Part shown: positions 47,419 to 58,799 of the stretch, one piece after another
How the letters are laid out: each line of letters opens with the position of its first letter
How positions within the stretch are numbered: the stretch's first letter is position 1
Assembly: GCA_014529385.2 (NCBI GenBank)
Contig: CM043945.1
Coordinates: forward strand, 144,515,741 to 144,579,740
Reading direction: 5' to 3'
Source of the DNA: Adiantum capillus-veneris
Lineage: Eukaryota; Streptophyta; Polypodiopsida; Polypodiales; Pteridaceae
DNA: 64,000 nt
Position numbers and translations under genes: made by a program
Notes under the pieces: generated by a model
Databases searched by the model: none
Told to the model about the DNA's origin: nothing
The model's input: only the letters and a program-made list of their open reading frames with translations

Positions 47419-48311
47419 TTTGGCTGCCTAAGGACTGGTTTACTGGTAATGGTTTCTTTCAGATTCTGGAAGCTCTCCTCACATTCAGCAGTCCCGTTAA
47501 ACTTACTGGTCTTCTTTGTAAGCTCATATAGTGGCACTGCTTGAGAAGCAAACTTATGTACAAATCTTCTATAGAAATTCACATAACCCAAGAAAGAAGT
47601 CAACTCTGAAGCAGTTCTGGGTGCTTTAGCTTGCTGAACACATTGCATTTTGTCATTGGCCATCTCTATTCCATTGCGGGAAACTACATGTCCCAGTAGC
47701 TATCCCTTCCAGACTAGAAAAACAGATTTGAATGGATTTAAACAAATCCTCTTCTCCTGACAGCGTTTGAAAACCATTTCTAGGAATAGAAGGTGTTGTT
47801 CCTCATCTGAATCGATAGTGAAATCATCCATGAAAATGGCGAGGAACCGATGAATAAATTCATTAAACATCTCCATCATACACCGTTGAAAGGTAGTTGG
47901 TGCATTGCACAGGCCAAAAGGCATCACCAGATACATGAAAGCTCCCCACTCAGTGATGAAAGTGGTCTTGGCTCTATCTTCAAGAGTGATCTGTAACTGG
48001 TTATAGCTGCTATAACCATCCATGAAGCTATACATTTCATATCCTGCGATCTCATCAAGCAACATATTAGTAAAAGACAAGGGAAATGGATCCTTAATAG
48101 TTTGGGCATTTAGTTTCCTGTATTCGACACAAACTCTCAATTTTCCATTCTTCTTGGGGACGACGACTATGGGAAATAGCCAATCACTGCTTGCCACTTC
48201 TGTAATGAACCCAGCCTTGAGAAGATTATCAATCTCCTCCTTGACCTTCTTTGCATAGTTGGGGTTCATCCGGTATCTTTGCAATCGTACTGGTCTAGCA
48301 TCCGGTTTCAA
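47391..48311 (-). pseudogene. Reverse transcriptase of the 10.6-kb gypsy element
   Basis: Contains the RT blocks in order: FPIVVVPKKNGKLRVCVEYRKLN, FPLSFTNMLLDEIAGYEMYSFMDGYSSYNQL (motif A Asp), MPFGLCNAPTTFQRCM, and the catalytic FMDDF (motif C; both Asp present). After a stop at 47700-47702 the same frame goes on with ASELTSFLGYVNFYRRFVHKFA and FNGTAECEESFQNLKE. A frameshift near 47400 leads into RNase H. The catalytic residues are intact but the frame is not. Confidence 0.88.
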
Positions 48312-48635
48312 TGGTATTCAGTGATGACATACTTCAGGATCTACTCCCTTCAGATCTGTATGTTCCCAGGCAAACACACTCTTTATAGCTCTTGAACATT
48401 TTTCGTGCCTTTTCCTTCATTGCCGGGTTGAGGTGCTTGTTAACCTTGATCATTCTAGGATTTTCCTCTGATTCTAGGTTCCACTCTTCTACTTCTTAGT
48501 CGTCTGGCAGCAACCAGTTTGGTCCGCCTCCTTTTCGTTTGGTCGATTCTTCAGCGTAATCCCAGGATGGTCCATTCATTTCTGAATCAATATTCTGATC
48601 CAGTGGGTACTCTTCAGAACATACTGGTTCCTCTA

Positions 48636-49424
48636 CTATACCAATATTAGCTGGTCCACCATCCTTCCAGTTAGCTGAAATGTTCTTTCCCCTGTATTGA
48701 CTTCGGTAAACTGATCAGGGAATTGTCTCTTCTGCTTGTTAGCCTGCTCTTTGTTCAGCAAGACTGCATTCAAGTCAATTTTTGCCAAAGGGAATATGTT
48801 CATAGCCGCTAGCATTCGCTCAATCTTCTTGGCTCTGTACTTCTGACATAACTCCTTCGGCCTCAGTTCCTTTTTCCAGCTCCTGGTATTGTTGGTCTGG
48901 ATTTGGATTCTGCCCCCACTGGCCCCTTCTATGGTCAAAGTTTGGTTTGCATAGTCATGAACAGCATGTGCTGTTCTCAACCATGGGCGCCCTAGTAGCA
49001 TCCCATATGCTCCCTACACATCTAGGACTAGGAAACTGGTTTTGAATTTCTCCCTCCCAACTCTTATCTGCATGTTTTCAATCATACCTGTCGCATGTAC
49101 AACTCTATGATCTGCCATTCGTACTTTGAATGGTGTTGGTTTCATATTAGTGATACCCATTCTTTGCTGAAGATGGGCTCCCATTATGTTGACTCCTGCC
49201 CCTCCATCCAGGATAATGCTTGAGAGAGGTTCCCACTGCTTCTTGACCTTGTATTCTACCTGAATAAGTGGAACTTCATCATCCCGGACGGCCGTCAGGT
49301 CCACTATTATGGCCTCTGCCTCAGCTTTCCTGTGCTGTCTGATAAAGTTGGCCACCTCAGGCAAGGTTTTTCTTATATCCTCCAGCTCTACAGTCAGCTT
49401 CTGAATTCTATCACAATTTTTCAC
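48636..49424 (-). pseudogene. Protease region of the gypsy polyprotein
   Basis: The frame contains LSSIILDGGAGVNIMGAHL. This is the aspartic protease active-site block (usually DSGAS.N), here DGGAG, so the residue after the catalytic Asp is changed. It is followed by FKVRMADHRVVHATGMI and, after one stop at 49012-49014, LLGRPWLRTAHAVHDYANQTLTI, the usual end of retropepsin domains. Same frame as the RT that follows and as the capsid part of gag. Confidence 0.75.
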
Positions 49425-49611
49425 ATGAATTTCTTCTCTCTCTTGGTCAGATTGATTGTCAGAGCTTGAAGAACTGGTATCTTCACACTACCATTCTTCT
49501 CTTGCAGTGCTTCCATTCTTTCCATTCACTCCCATTTCATCAGCTAATCCATGTACCACAGCCAACATGGTCTCAGCTATGGCCGGTACCTGGCTGATCT
49601 TTATCAGTCGA

Positions 49612-51148
49612 TTAGGCTGGTATCCTCTGAATGACTCTAGCTTCGGAACTTTCTGGCTGCTCTGGCAGCTTCTTGGCTAAATCCTCCGTGATTTTAGCCG
49701 CTAGTTCCCTCTGCTCTTGCCACTCATCTACCACCTTTTCTTTACCTTTGGCCTTCAAAACTTCTCTTTGTTGAGCCCACTTATTGCTGTTAGGATTGAC
49801 TGGTGCTTCTGAAGTGTCTGGGATTTCTTCAATGACTACCCCCTTCCTCCTAGTAACTACCCTGACTGGGACTGGCTCTGGTGTCTTAGCCTCAGTAGTA
49901 GTCGTTACAGGTGCATCTGGGCATTGGGCCGCAAAATGGCCATACTTCCCACAAGTATAGCAATTCATGCTCCTGTTCTGGAAGTTGCCTCTTCCTCTGC
50001 CTCTGCCCATACCTGGTTGGAACGGCCACGTCCCTGACCAGTACCACTGGTACCTGGTCTCTCCTCTTGAGCTACTTTGGCTGGTTCTACCTTCACTGGT
50101 TCAGTGTAGGCAACCACTGAGACAGATCTTTTCCTTTCTTAAAGTGGTGAATTCTGATGCCACAATTATTCCATAGGTGACCAAAGGCCTTGCAGTAGGT
50201 ACATTGTGGACATTCAGTGGAGATATGGTCCTTGGATTTTCATCTTGAACACCAAGTCTCCATCTTTTAAACTGGCTGTCTTGTGGCTAATTTCGGTAAT
50301 CTGCCTAGCCATCTCTTCAATTTTATTGGTCCAGGATCCCTTCTTTGATTTCTCTTTTGCTCTTCCATTAGAGCTACTCTCGGAGCTACTGGACATCTCA
50401 CTGGAATCAGAACTTTCAGTAGCAGAGCTACTGCTACTGGTCCTTCGCTTCTTGTGGCTCTTTTCCTTCTTAGCCTGCTGTTCCAGCTTTAATGCCCTTT
50501 GGACCAGATCATTGAATTTCTTGGTAGGGGCTGGTACCTCTTGTTCCCTAAGCTTCTTGCTTCTGAACTCATTCAGGAGCCATGCCCTCAATCTCTTCTC
50601 GGATGGCGGTTCTTGCAACTGCCTGGTTAGCTCCTTGATCTTTTCCACATAACTGCGGACTGACAAATTTCTCTGTTTGATCTTATCTAATTCACAAAGA
50701 ATATCTTCGTCCCCTCTATTGTCAGAATATTCCAACCTGAAGGCTTTGAGCAATTTGTTATATGATCTGAGCTGGCAGGCAGGGTAATGGTAATACCATT
50801 TCCTTGCTGCATCCTTCAAGGTTTGTGGAAAATATTCCCCCCAGTCATCTTCATCAATATTTTTCAGTTCAGCATACTGCTCGAAAGCTTGTATGTGAAC
50901 ATCTGGATCATTTTTTTTCCCTCCCTTGAATATTGGAAAAGAAATCTTCACGGAAGCTGTGTAATCATTCCGATTACTACTGATCCTGCCACTTCTCTTC
51001 TTGGATTCACAATGACGCTTGGGAGCCTTCTTGCAATTGTCAGTGTCAGCATCTCAATCAATCTCTGTCTCTGTCTCAGTGTCAGTGTCTTCTCTGGTTT
51101 TTCTGCTAGAAGTACGGTGACTTCCTTTACTGCCCTTGGTATCCTCAT
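49612..51148 (-). pseudogene. gag of the 10.6-kb gypsy element
   Basis: The capsid-type gag region starts with SFPIFKGGKKNDPDVHIQAF and has AARKWYYHYP and LKAFRLEYSDNRGDEDILCE (retrotransposon gag fold), then a Lys- and Ser-rich linker. A zinc knuckle CYTCGKYGHFAAQC (CX2CX4HX4C, near 49960-49920) lies in another frame, so at least one frameshift separates capsid from knuckle. A Ser/Arg/Glu-rich N-terminal extension reaches to about 51200 with one stop. It would form the virus-like particle in the cytoplasm. Confidence 0.8.
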
Positions 51149-51441
51149 CTCTCTGTCGGGACCGGGAACTCTTGGAATCTTTGCCTTCCGTGCTTCCCGT
51201 TCTGCCCATCGGCGTCGAGAATGACTGGAGTGCTATGAGTCCTGCGCCTCATCAGCCTGACTATGCTCCTCCTGAGCCTCAGTGTCAATCATCTTCTCTT
51301 GCTTGGGGTCAAACTCTCTTCCTGACTCCTCAGGAATGGGGTCAACACGAATGGTGGATTTCCGGCCACGATTGGATTTTGGTGCCATTGCTGAAAACCT
51401 CGAACTGGGAGAAGAGTCTTTCAGTCAACGAGCTTCAGCTC

Positions 51442-51459
51442 GAGCCACCGTGATCGCCA
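51442..51459 (-). promoter_or_regulatory. Primer binding site, tRNA-Lys-like
   Basis: Three bases after the 5' LTR the minus strand reads TGGCGATCACGGTGGCTC, continuing GAGC. It aligns best with the plant tRNA-Lys primer site TGGCGCCCACCGTGGGGC, with several mismatches. The assignment is tentative. Confidence 0.45.
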
Positions 51460-51462
51460 AAA

Positions 51463-51940
51463 TGGAATTGGAGTTGATCTCTTGAGACAGTTAATTCCAG
51501 TGTTGGAAGATTTCAGCTACTAGTGTAGGAAGATTTCAGACAACAGACTGGACAAGAATCAGAGACTAGACTGGAATGTGGATACTGCAATAATAATCAG
51601 ACTTATGTACTGGAAATAAGGTTCAAATTCAGATTCAGAAGATTGGATGAGAAGTAAGTATAGCTGAAATATATGCCATGATTGGGATTACAGATCAAGA
51701 TTACAGCGAGTATGATTTACAGAGAGAAAGTACAGCAGAAAATACTGCCAATGATTCTCAAGTACAAGTACAGCCAAGGCGGTAACCCAAATGCTAATAA
51801 TTGCCAACCTGATTAGAATGTAATGGGCCCTATTTATACACTTCAGGTTTACTGTAGTAATTACCATAGTAATTACTAAGTAATTCACTGTCCATTTTCT
51901 AAGAAGACGTTCCCACATAGTGAACTATCTAGCGTCTACA
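51463..51940 (-). repeat. 5' LTR of the 10.6-kb gypsy element
   Basis: 478 bp. Same TATA box at 51830-51838, about 100 bases after the LTR start, as expected for an element promoter. Confidence 0.92.
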
Positions 51941-52931
51941 GCCCACCATATATTTTTTGACCCCCCTTACCCGAAAGACGTCAACATCCCTCTTTCTTGC
52001 GTTCTTTCACCTTCAAGGTTGTTCAGACGACACCTTACAAGCAAAGATGTTCTACTGCCAAATCTAACAAGAAGTAGGTTAGTAGGCAAAAGGGTCATTT
52101 AAGTCTCAAAAGGGACCACCCTTTTGCCGATACACACTTACATTCTTTGGTCTAAGGCGTTAGAACTAAGTCAAACACTCTCCAAAGGTTGTGGGTTTGA
52201 AGCTGTTCTGGTCACATAACAGATGAGAGTGGTAACCGAATCCGCCAAGAAGTAGCTTAGTAGGCAGAATGATAATTTAAGTCTCAAAAAGGACTGCTCT
52301 TTTGCCGAAACGAACTTACACTCTTTGGTCCAGGACGTTAGAACTAAGTCAAACACTCCCCAAAGGTACCTACTATCGGGCTCGTCTGAACGTAGCCCTA
52401 GACAGATTATACCTACATATAATTTTTTGATTGATGATCATGGTTACTAGTTATGGTATATAGAGATCACTGTGTTTAGACTTCTTGTACCTGCGTATTA
52501 TTTCTTTCTTGATGCCATGATAAGGAGTAATGATATGTGGAGGGGATATGGTTTCAGTGTTGGCCAAAAACGAGGGTGAGTGTATTTTAATTGGAAAATT
52601 TTGCAAAATCTTGGCTAAATTTTGAGTTTGCCTTGAAAATAATGGCAAAATATAACAAGTTTTGGCATAGTTATTCAAAAATGTTTCAAATTTTGACCAA
52701 AAAACTAGAGTAGTTTTTGGTCTACCTTTATTTTCTTCGGTTTTGAAAAAACGTTTTCGGGCAAACCCGCTTCACAATTCAAAGCTATGAAAAAAAAAGA
52801 CCCATTGACTTCAATCATTCACATGAAAAGGTAGGCCCAGTCACTATTGAAATAATAAAATTTCGAATGTCTTCCTAAGTCTCTTCTCTTCCGGGCTCTA
52901 AGACTTGTTCTAGAACGCCAAAAAGGTTCAT
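51941..52931. other. Spacer between two retroelements
   Basis: Contains a 178-bp-period duplication (52069 on) and otherwise unassigned AT-rich sequence. No gene seen. Confidence 0.45.
52069..52367 (+). repeat. Duplicated ~120-bp unit, period 178 bp
   Basis: Copies begin AAGAAGTAGGTTAGTAGGC (52069) and AAGAAGTAGCTTAGTAGGC (52247). Both contain TTTAAGTCTCAAAAGGGAC-like, CTTTTGCCGA and TTAGAACTAAGTCAAACACTC blocks. Confidence 0.8.
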
Positions 52932-53165
52932 TGTTATTGTTACCATATACATGTGGTAGTGATGTGTGTGAACACACTAGGACCGCCGGGGCATTTTTTC
53001 CATCTTTAGGAGGTTTTTTCCCCCGTGCATTGTATATACGCCCATCACTCTAGGGCTATCTATCTTTCCATTGCACACTAAGTAGCACACTCTCTATTGT
53101 GTGCCTTGAAGCTTCCTTCGTCTTCTCCAAGCTGTGTGTGTTTCTCTGCAACCCTAATTCCAACA
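52932..53165 (+). repeat. 5' LTR of the copia element
   Basis: Ends AATTCCAACA just before the primer site. The left end (TGTTATTG at 52932) is a guess because the 3' LTR is absent. Confidence 0.55.
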
Positions 53166-53167
53166 AT

Positions 53168-53182
53168 TGGTATCAGAGCAGG
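53168..53182 (+). promoter_or_regulatory. Primer binding site (initiator Met tRNA)
   Basis: TGGTATCAGAGCAGG two bases after the LTR; identical to the standard Met site over the first 12 bases. Confidence 0.9.
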
Positions 53183-53527
53183 TCACGTCCTCCCGGGCTT
53201 AGTCGCCAGCTGCTCCAGCAGACGCCTGCTCACTTTCTCCGATTTCAGTGAGCTTTGGCGAGCGTTCGCAGGTCGACAAATATTTTGGGACTGCTCAAAG
53301 AGCTCGGTCTGCTCAGAATTTTGATTTGGACTCATTCCGACCTCTGTTTCCACTATAGGTAGTACTGCACATGCTATTTCGTCATTTTGTCCATAATTTC
53401 TGTCAGTGCCATTTTCTGCATAACAGGTGCCTTATAGTCTTCTACGGTTTGTGCTATATAGCACAGGTTGTTCCCGCTCTGTTTCTCCTATTTTCGGGCA
53501 GTTTTCACATCAGGTGCAGCATTTACC

Positions 53528-55801
53528 ATGGCTGACAACAACAACACAGATGTGTTCAAGATGTTTGCTGCTGAGGACAGGTTGGATGGGGACAACTACC
53601 CTATGTGGGCTTATATGATGCAACATGTTCTTGTGTCAAAGGGTGTCTGGAACATTGTGCAGGGCATTGATGTATGTCCTGGTTCTGAGAATGTAGGCGA
53701 TGTTGAGGATGTTGCAGGTCTTGCTGCAAGGATTGCAGCTGTTAGAGTTGTTTTGCCTATGGCAGAACAAGCTCGTTGGGATATTAAGGATGCGCAGGCT
53801 CATGTATTGATTGCGTTGTCTGTGAAGCGCACCATTTTCCTCACATCCGTTCAGCAAAATCTGCAAAACAGGCTTGGGATATTCTAGCAGGTCTTTATGC
53901 AAGCCGCAATGAGGCTAAAATTGCTTTGCTGCGTAAAGAGCTGGAGTCGAAGATTATGCATGAGGAAGATGATATGGACACTTTCCTTGCTAGTGTCAAG
54001 GATATCAATGAGCAGCTTATTTCTGCAGGTGAAGTCATTTCAGACAGTTCCCTTGTGCAGACTGTTCTTGATGCCTTACCAGATTCCTACCAGACTTTTG
54101 CTAGTACTTGGAGACTGATGACCCAAGGAAATCCTAAAGTTGTCAAGTTTGATGCATTATGCACATTGTTGTTGCAAGAGTCACTTTCTAGAAAAAACAA
54201 GACTAGGCAGCGTGCAGTTGAACAGGGTGGTAATAGTGATGCAGCCACTTCTTATGGTTCTGCTGCGAGTGGCAAAAATTCTGTTCCTAATGCTTCTGCT
54301 GGAAGTACTTCGTCTGGTAATTCTGGTGATAAGGGCAAAAAGAAGATGCGTTGCCATTATTGTAAAGCCAATGATCACTTGATCAAGTCGTGTCCTAAGT
54401 TGAAGGCCAAAGAGGCTAAGAAGAAAGCGGGTGGTTCCACTACAAATGCAGCCATTGTTGAGTCTTCTGTGAAAGGAGACTGTGTTGCTGATGTTGATGC
54501 AGAAAGGTCTTTTAGCGCAGAGTGCACTTACAATCCTACTGTCCATGATGCATGCTTGTCAGTTGTTGCTGCAGATTCACGTGTGGTATTTCGACAGTGG
54601 TGCTACAAAGCACATTACCTCACATCGTGAATTGTTTACCTCTCTCGAGTCTATCCCTCATGGGAATTCAGTCACTTGTACCAAAAACCCCTCTTATCTA
54701 GTTCAGGGAGTTGGAAAGATGGTGCTCACTGCTGCTAATGGTAGTTCCTTCACACATGTTGATGCACTTTATGTACCTGGGATCAAGAAGAATCTCTAGT
54801 CTGTATCCGCACTTGCTAGACTTGGACTTGTAGTCAAATTTGTGGATGACAGATGTACAGTTCATGATCTCAGTTTTGCTGATGAAATTGTTGCATCTAG
54901 CCTTTTGTGCCGTGGGCTGTATAAGCTCACTTTGTATGACAAGTTTGGACAAAACTTTGCAAATGCTGTTGCAGATTCAAGGGCTATTTCAGATGCAAAA
55001 CTTTGGCATGCACGTTTTGGTCATCTGAATTCTTCCAGTTTGCTGCGTTTGCAGAAATCTGATATGGTTGCTTCTTTGCCACCTCTTGAAGCACCTGTCA
55101 AACATGTTTGTGAAGGCTGTATTTTGGGTAAGATGCAGCATTCTAAGTTTCCAAAGGATGGTTCATTTCGGGCCACATGAAGGTTGTAGCTTGTGCAGAG
55201 TGATGTTTGTGGGCCGATGCAAACTCCGTCCTTGGGCAACTACCTGTACTTCGTGACTTTCATTGATGATTACTCCAGGCATGCATGGGTGTTTATGCTT
55301 AAAGCGAAGTCCGAAGTTTTTATGTGCTTCAAACAATTTCTGGCTATGGCTGAAAATGTCTCGAAATGTAATATGGGCACCCTCCGTTCCGATCGAGGGG
55401 GGGAGTATATGTCTCATGAATTCAACGCATTTCTGGCTAGTCGTGGGATAAAACACCAATGTACAGTGCCTTATACGCCTCAGCAAAATGCTGTTGCTGA
55501 GAGGAAAAACAGGTCACTGACGGAAATGGCACGATGTATGGTCAAAAGTCAAGCTTTACCGCATTCTTTTTGTCTTGAGGCCATCATGTGTACCACTTAT
55601 GTACTTAACAGGTGTCCTACGAAAGCTTTGCAGTCTATTACTCCATATGAAGCATGGCACGATAGAAAGCCTTCTATTGAGCACATGCGTGTTTTTGGCT
55701 GTTTGGCATATGCTTTGGTGCCACAAGTGCAGCGCAAAAAATTGGATGATAAGGCTGTCAAATGTATTTTTGTTGGTTATAGTGCTGAAAGCAACGGATA
55801 G
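53528..55801 (+). pseudogene. copia gag-protease-integrase polyprotein, broken
   Basis: The gag starts at ATG 53528 (MADNNNTDVFKMF, then LDGDNYPMWAYMM, the copia gag N-terminal block). A frameshift near 53835 switches to the frame with AKQAWDILAGLY. The zinc knuckle CHYCKANDHLIKSC (CX2CX4HX4C) is near 54352-54393. A second shift near 54575 leads to the protease motif YFDSGATKHITS (catalytic Asp intact). A TAG at 54797 follows. The pre-integrase zinc region LWHARFGHLNSSSL..CEGCILGK (HHCC) lies near 55002-55130, then two stops, then the integrase core: D in QSDVCGPM, D in RSDRGGEY and E in NAVAERKNR, continuing to GCLAYALVPQ and FVGYSAES at the truncation. Confidence 0.9.
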
Positions 55802-55804
55802 AGC

Positions 55805-56655
55805 TTAACATATCTCTTGAGCCGTAATGATGCTTTGCGTACTGATTCATTCTCTTTCTGTTTGAATCTATGGATTTGCAAGACCGTGTTGTGAGCAATG
55901 CCTTTTGGCGAGAATTCTTCAATAAACTCCTCAAACAGCTCATCTAGGGTCTCAAAATCCCATTTTTCCACCGAGTCGAACCATGTAGCTGCATCATCTT
56001 CTAGAGTCAATCCAAATCCCGCAAACTGTGTCGCAAAATCTGAAACTTCCTTTGCTCTAATCACTCTTCTAAAAGCCGCTACGTGATCTCTTGGATCTTT
56101 ATCTCCAGAGTATTTTCTGTTTACCCATTTCTGGACTTGGGATGGTCTAACTCGTCGATTGTCTACAAGTCTAACCAGAGACTCTCCCAATCCTTCTCTC
56201 GTTATCGCTCTTGAAGGGAATCCTGGTGGCTCTCTTCTTTGAATTCCTATAGGAATTCTCGTGTTTGGTGGAGGCATTTGTGGTCCTTCATTGACCAAAT
56301 ATCCACCTCTTTCTAGTACAATCTGTGGATTTGTGCTTTCTACAACTCTGTATTCTCGTCCATACTTGTCGACAACTATAGATCTCCATTGACAGTCGAC
56401 TCCGTATGTGTAGACATATAAGAGCTTGTAATCCGTTATCTCTTCTAGGTATGGATCTGAGCACCTATAAAGATTGACCTCATTGTCGTCAATGTATCTA
56501 TATAGTCCTTCACTCTCATGAACAATCATCCAAACTCTCTCAACAAGATGGCTCTTTATCAATTGCAAGTTTGGAAGATCCATTGTGGGAGGATATTCCT
56601 CTATCGTCGGGATCTCCAAGCTTGTGTAAGCTGCGTTTAAATCTAGGGTAGACAT
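55805..56655 (-). pseudogene. gag of the 55.8-59.8 kb gypsy element, C-terminally truncated
   Basis: Open frame of about 280 codons from ATG 56655. The N-terminal ~170 residues are unusual for gag (YRYIDDNEVNLYRCSD, YKLLYVYTYGVDCQWRSIVV). The capsid-like part follows: KWVNRKYSGDKDPRDHVAAF, AAFRRVIRAKEVSDFATQFA, ATWFDSVEKWDFETLDELFE, IHRFKQKENESVRKASLRLKRY. These match retrotransposon gag signatures (W...QxxxESVxxYxxRL). The frame is lost at about 55805, and no zinc knuckle or pol follows because the element is cut there. Confidence 0.78.
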
Positions 56656-58780
56656 GATTTCTGGGCTTAAGAGCTTTTGCTTAGTTCAAGTAGACTTAGT
56701 CCAGTGTGTTCAAGTACTTTGGTTAGGGAAAAGTCGAAACTATGTCCAAAACCGCAACCGTTTCGTCACAATTCTTGCAAATTGTCGCTTTCAGACACCC
56801 CTGACTTCCGGATGAATTTTGAGGCCTCAAACGACGTTTTTTTCAAAGTAGAACTAAACGGTTGCTGTCGGCATACATTTGGTTCATGTTTTGCTCTAAG
56901 ATCTGTAGAGCCGCCCTCAGGCTACGTTTTGATATAAAAACTTTTCCGATCCGATACCGTTTGTGAAAGTTATGGCCAAAACAGTGAATTGCAATGTAGA
57001 ATGGTCAAAATGAGTCCAAATTCATTTTTAAACGAAGGTTTGGGATCTCTGTGACACTGTGAACACTTCTGTATGGTCAAAAGTACAGTTGGACCCTAAA
57101 ACTGGCCTAGAGACATCCTACGCGTAGGATGTCTATATGCTCAGAATTTAACAAAATTTGGTACAGAGACTCCCCTTAATTCCAGCAACACAATGGTATG
57201 CTTAGAATTTCATTTGGACCTAGAAATGGCCTTGAGACATCCTACGCGTAAGATGTCTTTTTGCTCAGAATGACTTGAAATTTTCACCCCAGCTTCTCCT
57301 TGATGTACTGATCACAGTGGTGTGCTCATAGGTTGGTTTGGAGTCCTAAATAAAGCTGGAGACATCCTACGCGTAGGATGTCTAAATGCTCAGATTTTGT
57401 CCAAACTTGCACTGTAGCTTCCCCTTGATGTGCTAAACTCACAGCTATTTTTACTTTTTGATTCTGACACCTATAGGTTGGTCAAATGATCAATAATCTG
57501 TTCCAAAAGCCTGATGTCTGTTCTGATGAATTTCCAAGTCAAATTAGCTCCAAATTGGACCAAATTTGACTAGAAGGCTTGCCTAAGGTTATATGACAAC
57601 ATGGTATGGTCACAGTAGAATTTTGGTTTCAGAATTATGCAGTAGACATCCTACGCGTAGGATGTCTTTTTGCTCAAAATGAACCCAAATTTGAACCACA
57701 GACTCTCCTTAAGGTGTTGATCACTGTGGTATGCTCAGAATTTATTTTAGAGTCATAAATCACACAGAAGACATCCTACGCGTATACGCGTAGGATGTGT
57801 TTTTGGCCTGTTTGACCCCAGACTTGTCCCATAGCTTCCCCTTGATGTCAGTAACTCAGTGCTATGCTTAGATTTTAATTTGGATGTCAAAAGACCCCAA
57901 AACTAGCTGTTCTTGCCTTTTTCAGTCAAAAATGCTAAAGTCAGCTTAAAACCCAATTTTCTCACCCAAATGAGATGAAAACTCTCTCAGTCACTCAATA
58001 TATCATGCAGATCATGCTCCTGCAGCCATCCTATGGTTTTGGTCTTGGAATAATGCCTTGGCACAATTTGGGTAGGATGTTTGGCAATTTTTGTTTTTTG
58101 GTCTTATCCTGCTTTTGATCAACAAAATTAGGGGAAAACACCCAAGTCAATATGAAAATAGGGTAAAGCCTACCCTCTGAACCCAATGGTGCAGTCAGAA
58201 TTTTCAAATTTGGTCTCCAGAACCCCCTTGAGACATCCTACGCGTAGGATGTCTATGTTTACAGAATTGCAAGTTTTCTTCACAGAACCCTTGCAAATGC
58301 TCTTTTATATGCATAGCATCAGTCAGTCATTAAAAAAAACATCCACAAAAGCTTGTTTAATGCATTTTTACCCTCAAAAGCACACTTTTCCGTGATTTCA
58401 AATGCAATCAAGCACTTTAGCAAATAATTCAGTGTTGAATAGCTCTAGATCAGAATCGGATCACTTACCTAAAGCTACTCCTACAAATCATATGGGGTTT
58501 TGCATCTATGAGTAGAAAAACGCTTCACTGCCACACACGGACTAGTAAACGCTTTTATCACCTCACAAATCAGTCGACCACCAACAACTACTCTAATCCA
58601 CAGATCCTAACTAAACCTATCTAGTCGTAGACCCTCGGCAAGACACACGCTTCCTGGCTATCCACTTGATCGCGGAATATCCTCTTCCGGATCCACTTAA
58701 GAAAAATGCTTTCTTTAGCCGAAACTAAATCAAGCAACCATCACATGAGTGTTAGTAGGAAACCTACTTAGGTCCTTGTG
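56656..58780 (-). other. Untranslated leader of the gypsy element
   Basis: Between the primer site and the gag start. No long frame on the minus strand. It contains the palindrome repeats. The piece 58600-58780 next to the primer site has no repeats. Confidence 0.6.
57111..58254. repeat. Array of 24-bp palindromes in ~125-bp repeats
   Basis: Perfect palindromes with arm AGACATCCTACG and its reverse complement at 57111-57134, 57360-57383, 57644-57667 and 58231-58254. One copy has a single mismatch (57235-57258), and one is expanded to a 28-bp core with CGTATACG at the centre (57771-57798). Spacing is 124, 125, 284, 125 and 462 bases. Each sits in a diverged ~125-bp unit with TATGCTCAGAATTT before and a CAGCTTCYCCTTGATGT-like block after. 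An additional half (ACGCGTAGGATG) lies at about 59152 in the LTR. Confidence 0.9.
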
Positions 58781-58798
58781 TCCCCGGCAACGGCGCCA
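58781..58798 (-). promoter_or_regulatory. Primer binding site, tRNA-Asp type
   Basis: Minus-strand TGGCGCCGTTGCCGGGGA, the standard Asp-tRNA primer site of plant gypsy elements, one base after the LTR end. Confidence 0.9.
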
Positions 58799-58799
58799 A

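Larger units (their letters stand above)
41357..51940 (-). mobile_element. Ty3/gypsy retrotransposon, 10.6 kb, with extra 3' ORF
   Basis: Complete element ends: LTRs 41357-41815 and 51463-51940 (minus-strand TGTAGAC..CAATTCCA), polypurine tract beside the left LTR, tRNA-Lys-like primer site beside the right LTR, and flanking five-mers GTCCA and GCCCA (target duplication with one change). Minus-strand order: gag, protease, RT, RNase H, integrase, then an unusual ~1,038-codon ORF. RT before integrase defines Ty3/gypsy. No chromodomain is seen, and the pol end (NGAKIKIYY) is of the non-chromovirus type, so it falls with Tat/Athila-like OTA elements. The two LTRs differ at a few percent of positions by eye, so it is moderately old. 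All ORFs carry stops or a shift. Confidence 0.93.
52932..55801 (+). mobile_element. Ty1/copia element, 5' half only
   Basis: LTR, Met primer site, gag, protease and integrase are present in copia order (integrase before RT). RT, RNase H, PPT and 3' LTR are missing. The element stops at about 55801, where the gag of an opposite-strand gypsy element begins. Several stops and shifts show it is dead. Confidence 0.85.

Noticed and set aside
57111-58254. Evenly spaced palindromes as a CRISPR array
   Set aside because: The regular element is a perfect palindrome inside longer diverged repeats of ~125 bp, in a plant retrotransposon leader. There are no unique spacers of constant size and no cas genes.
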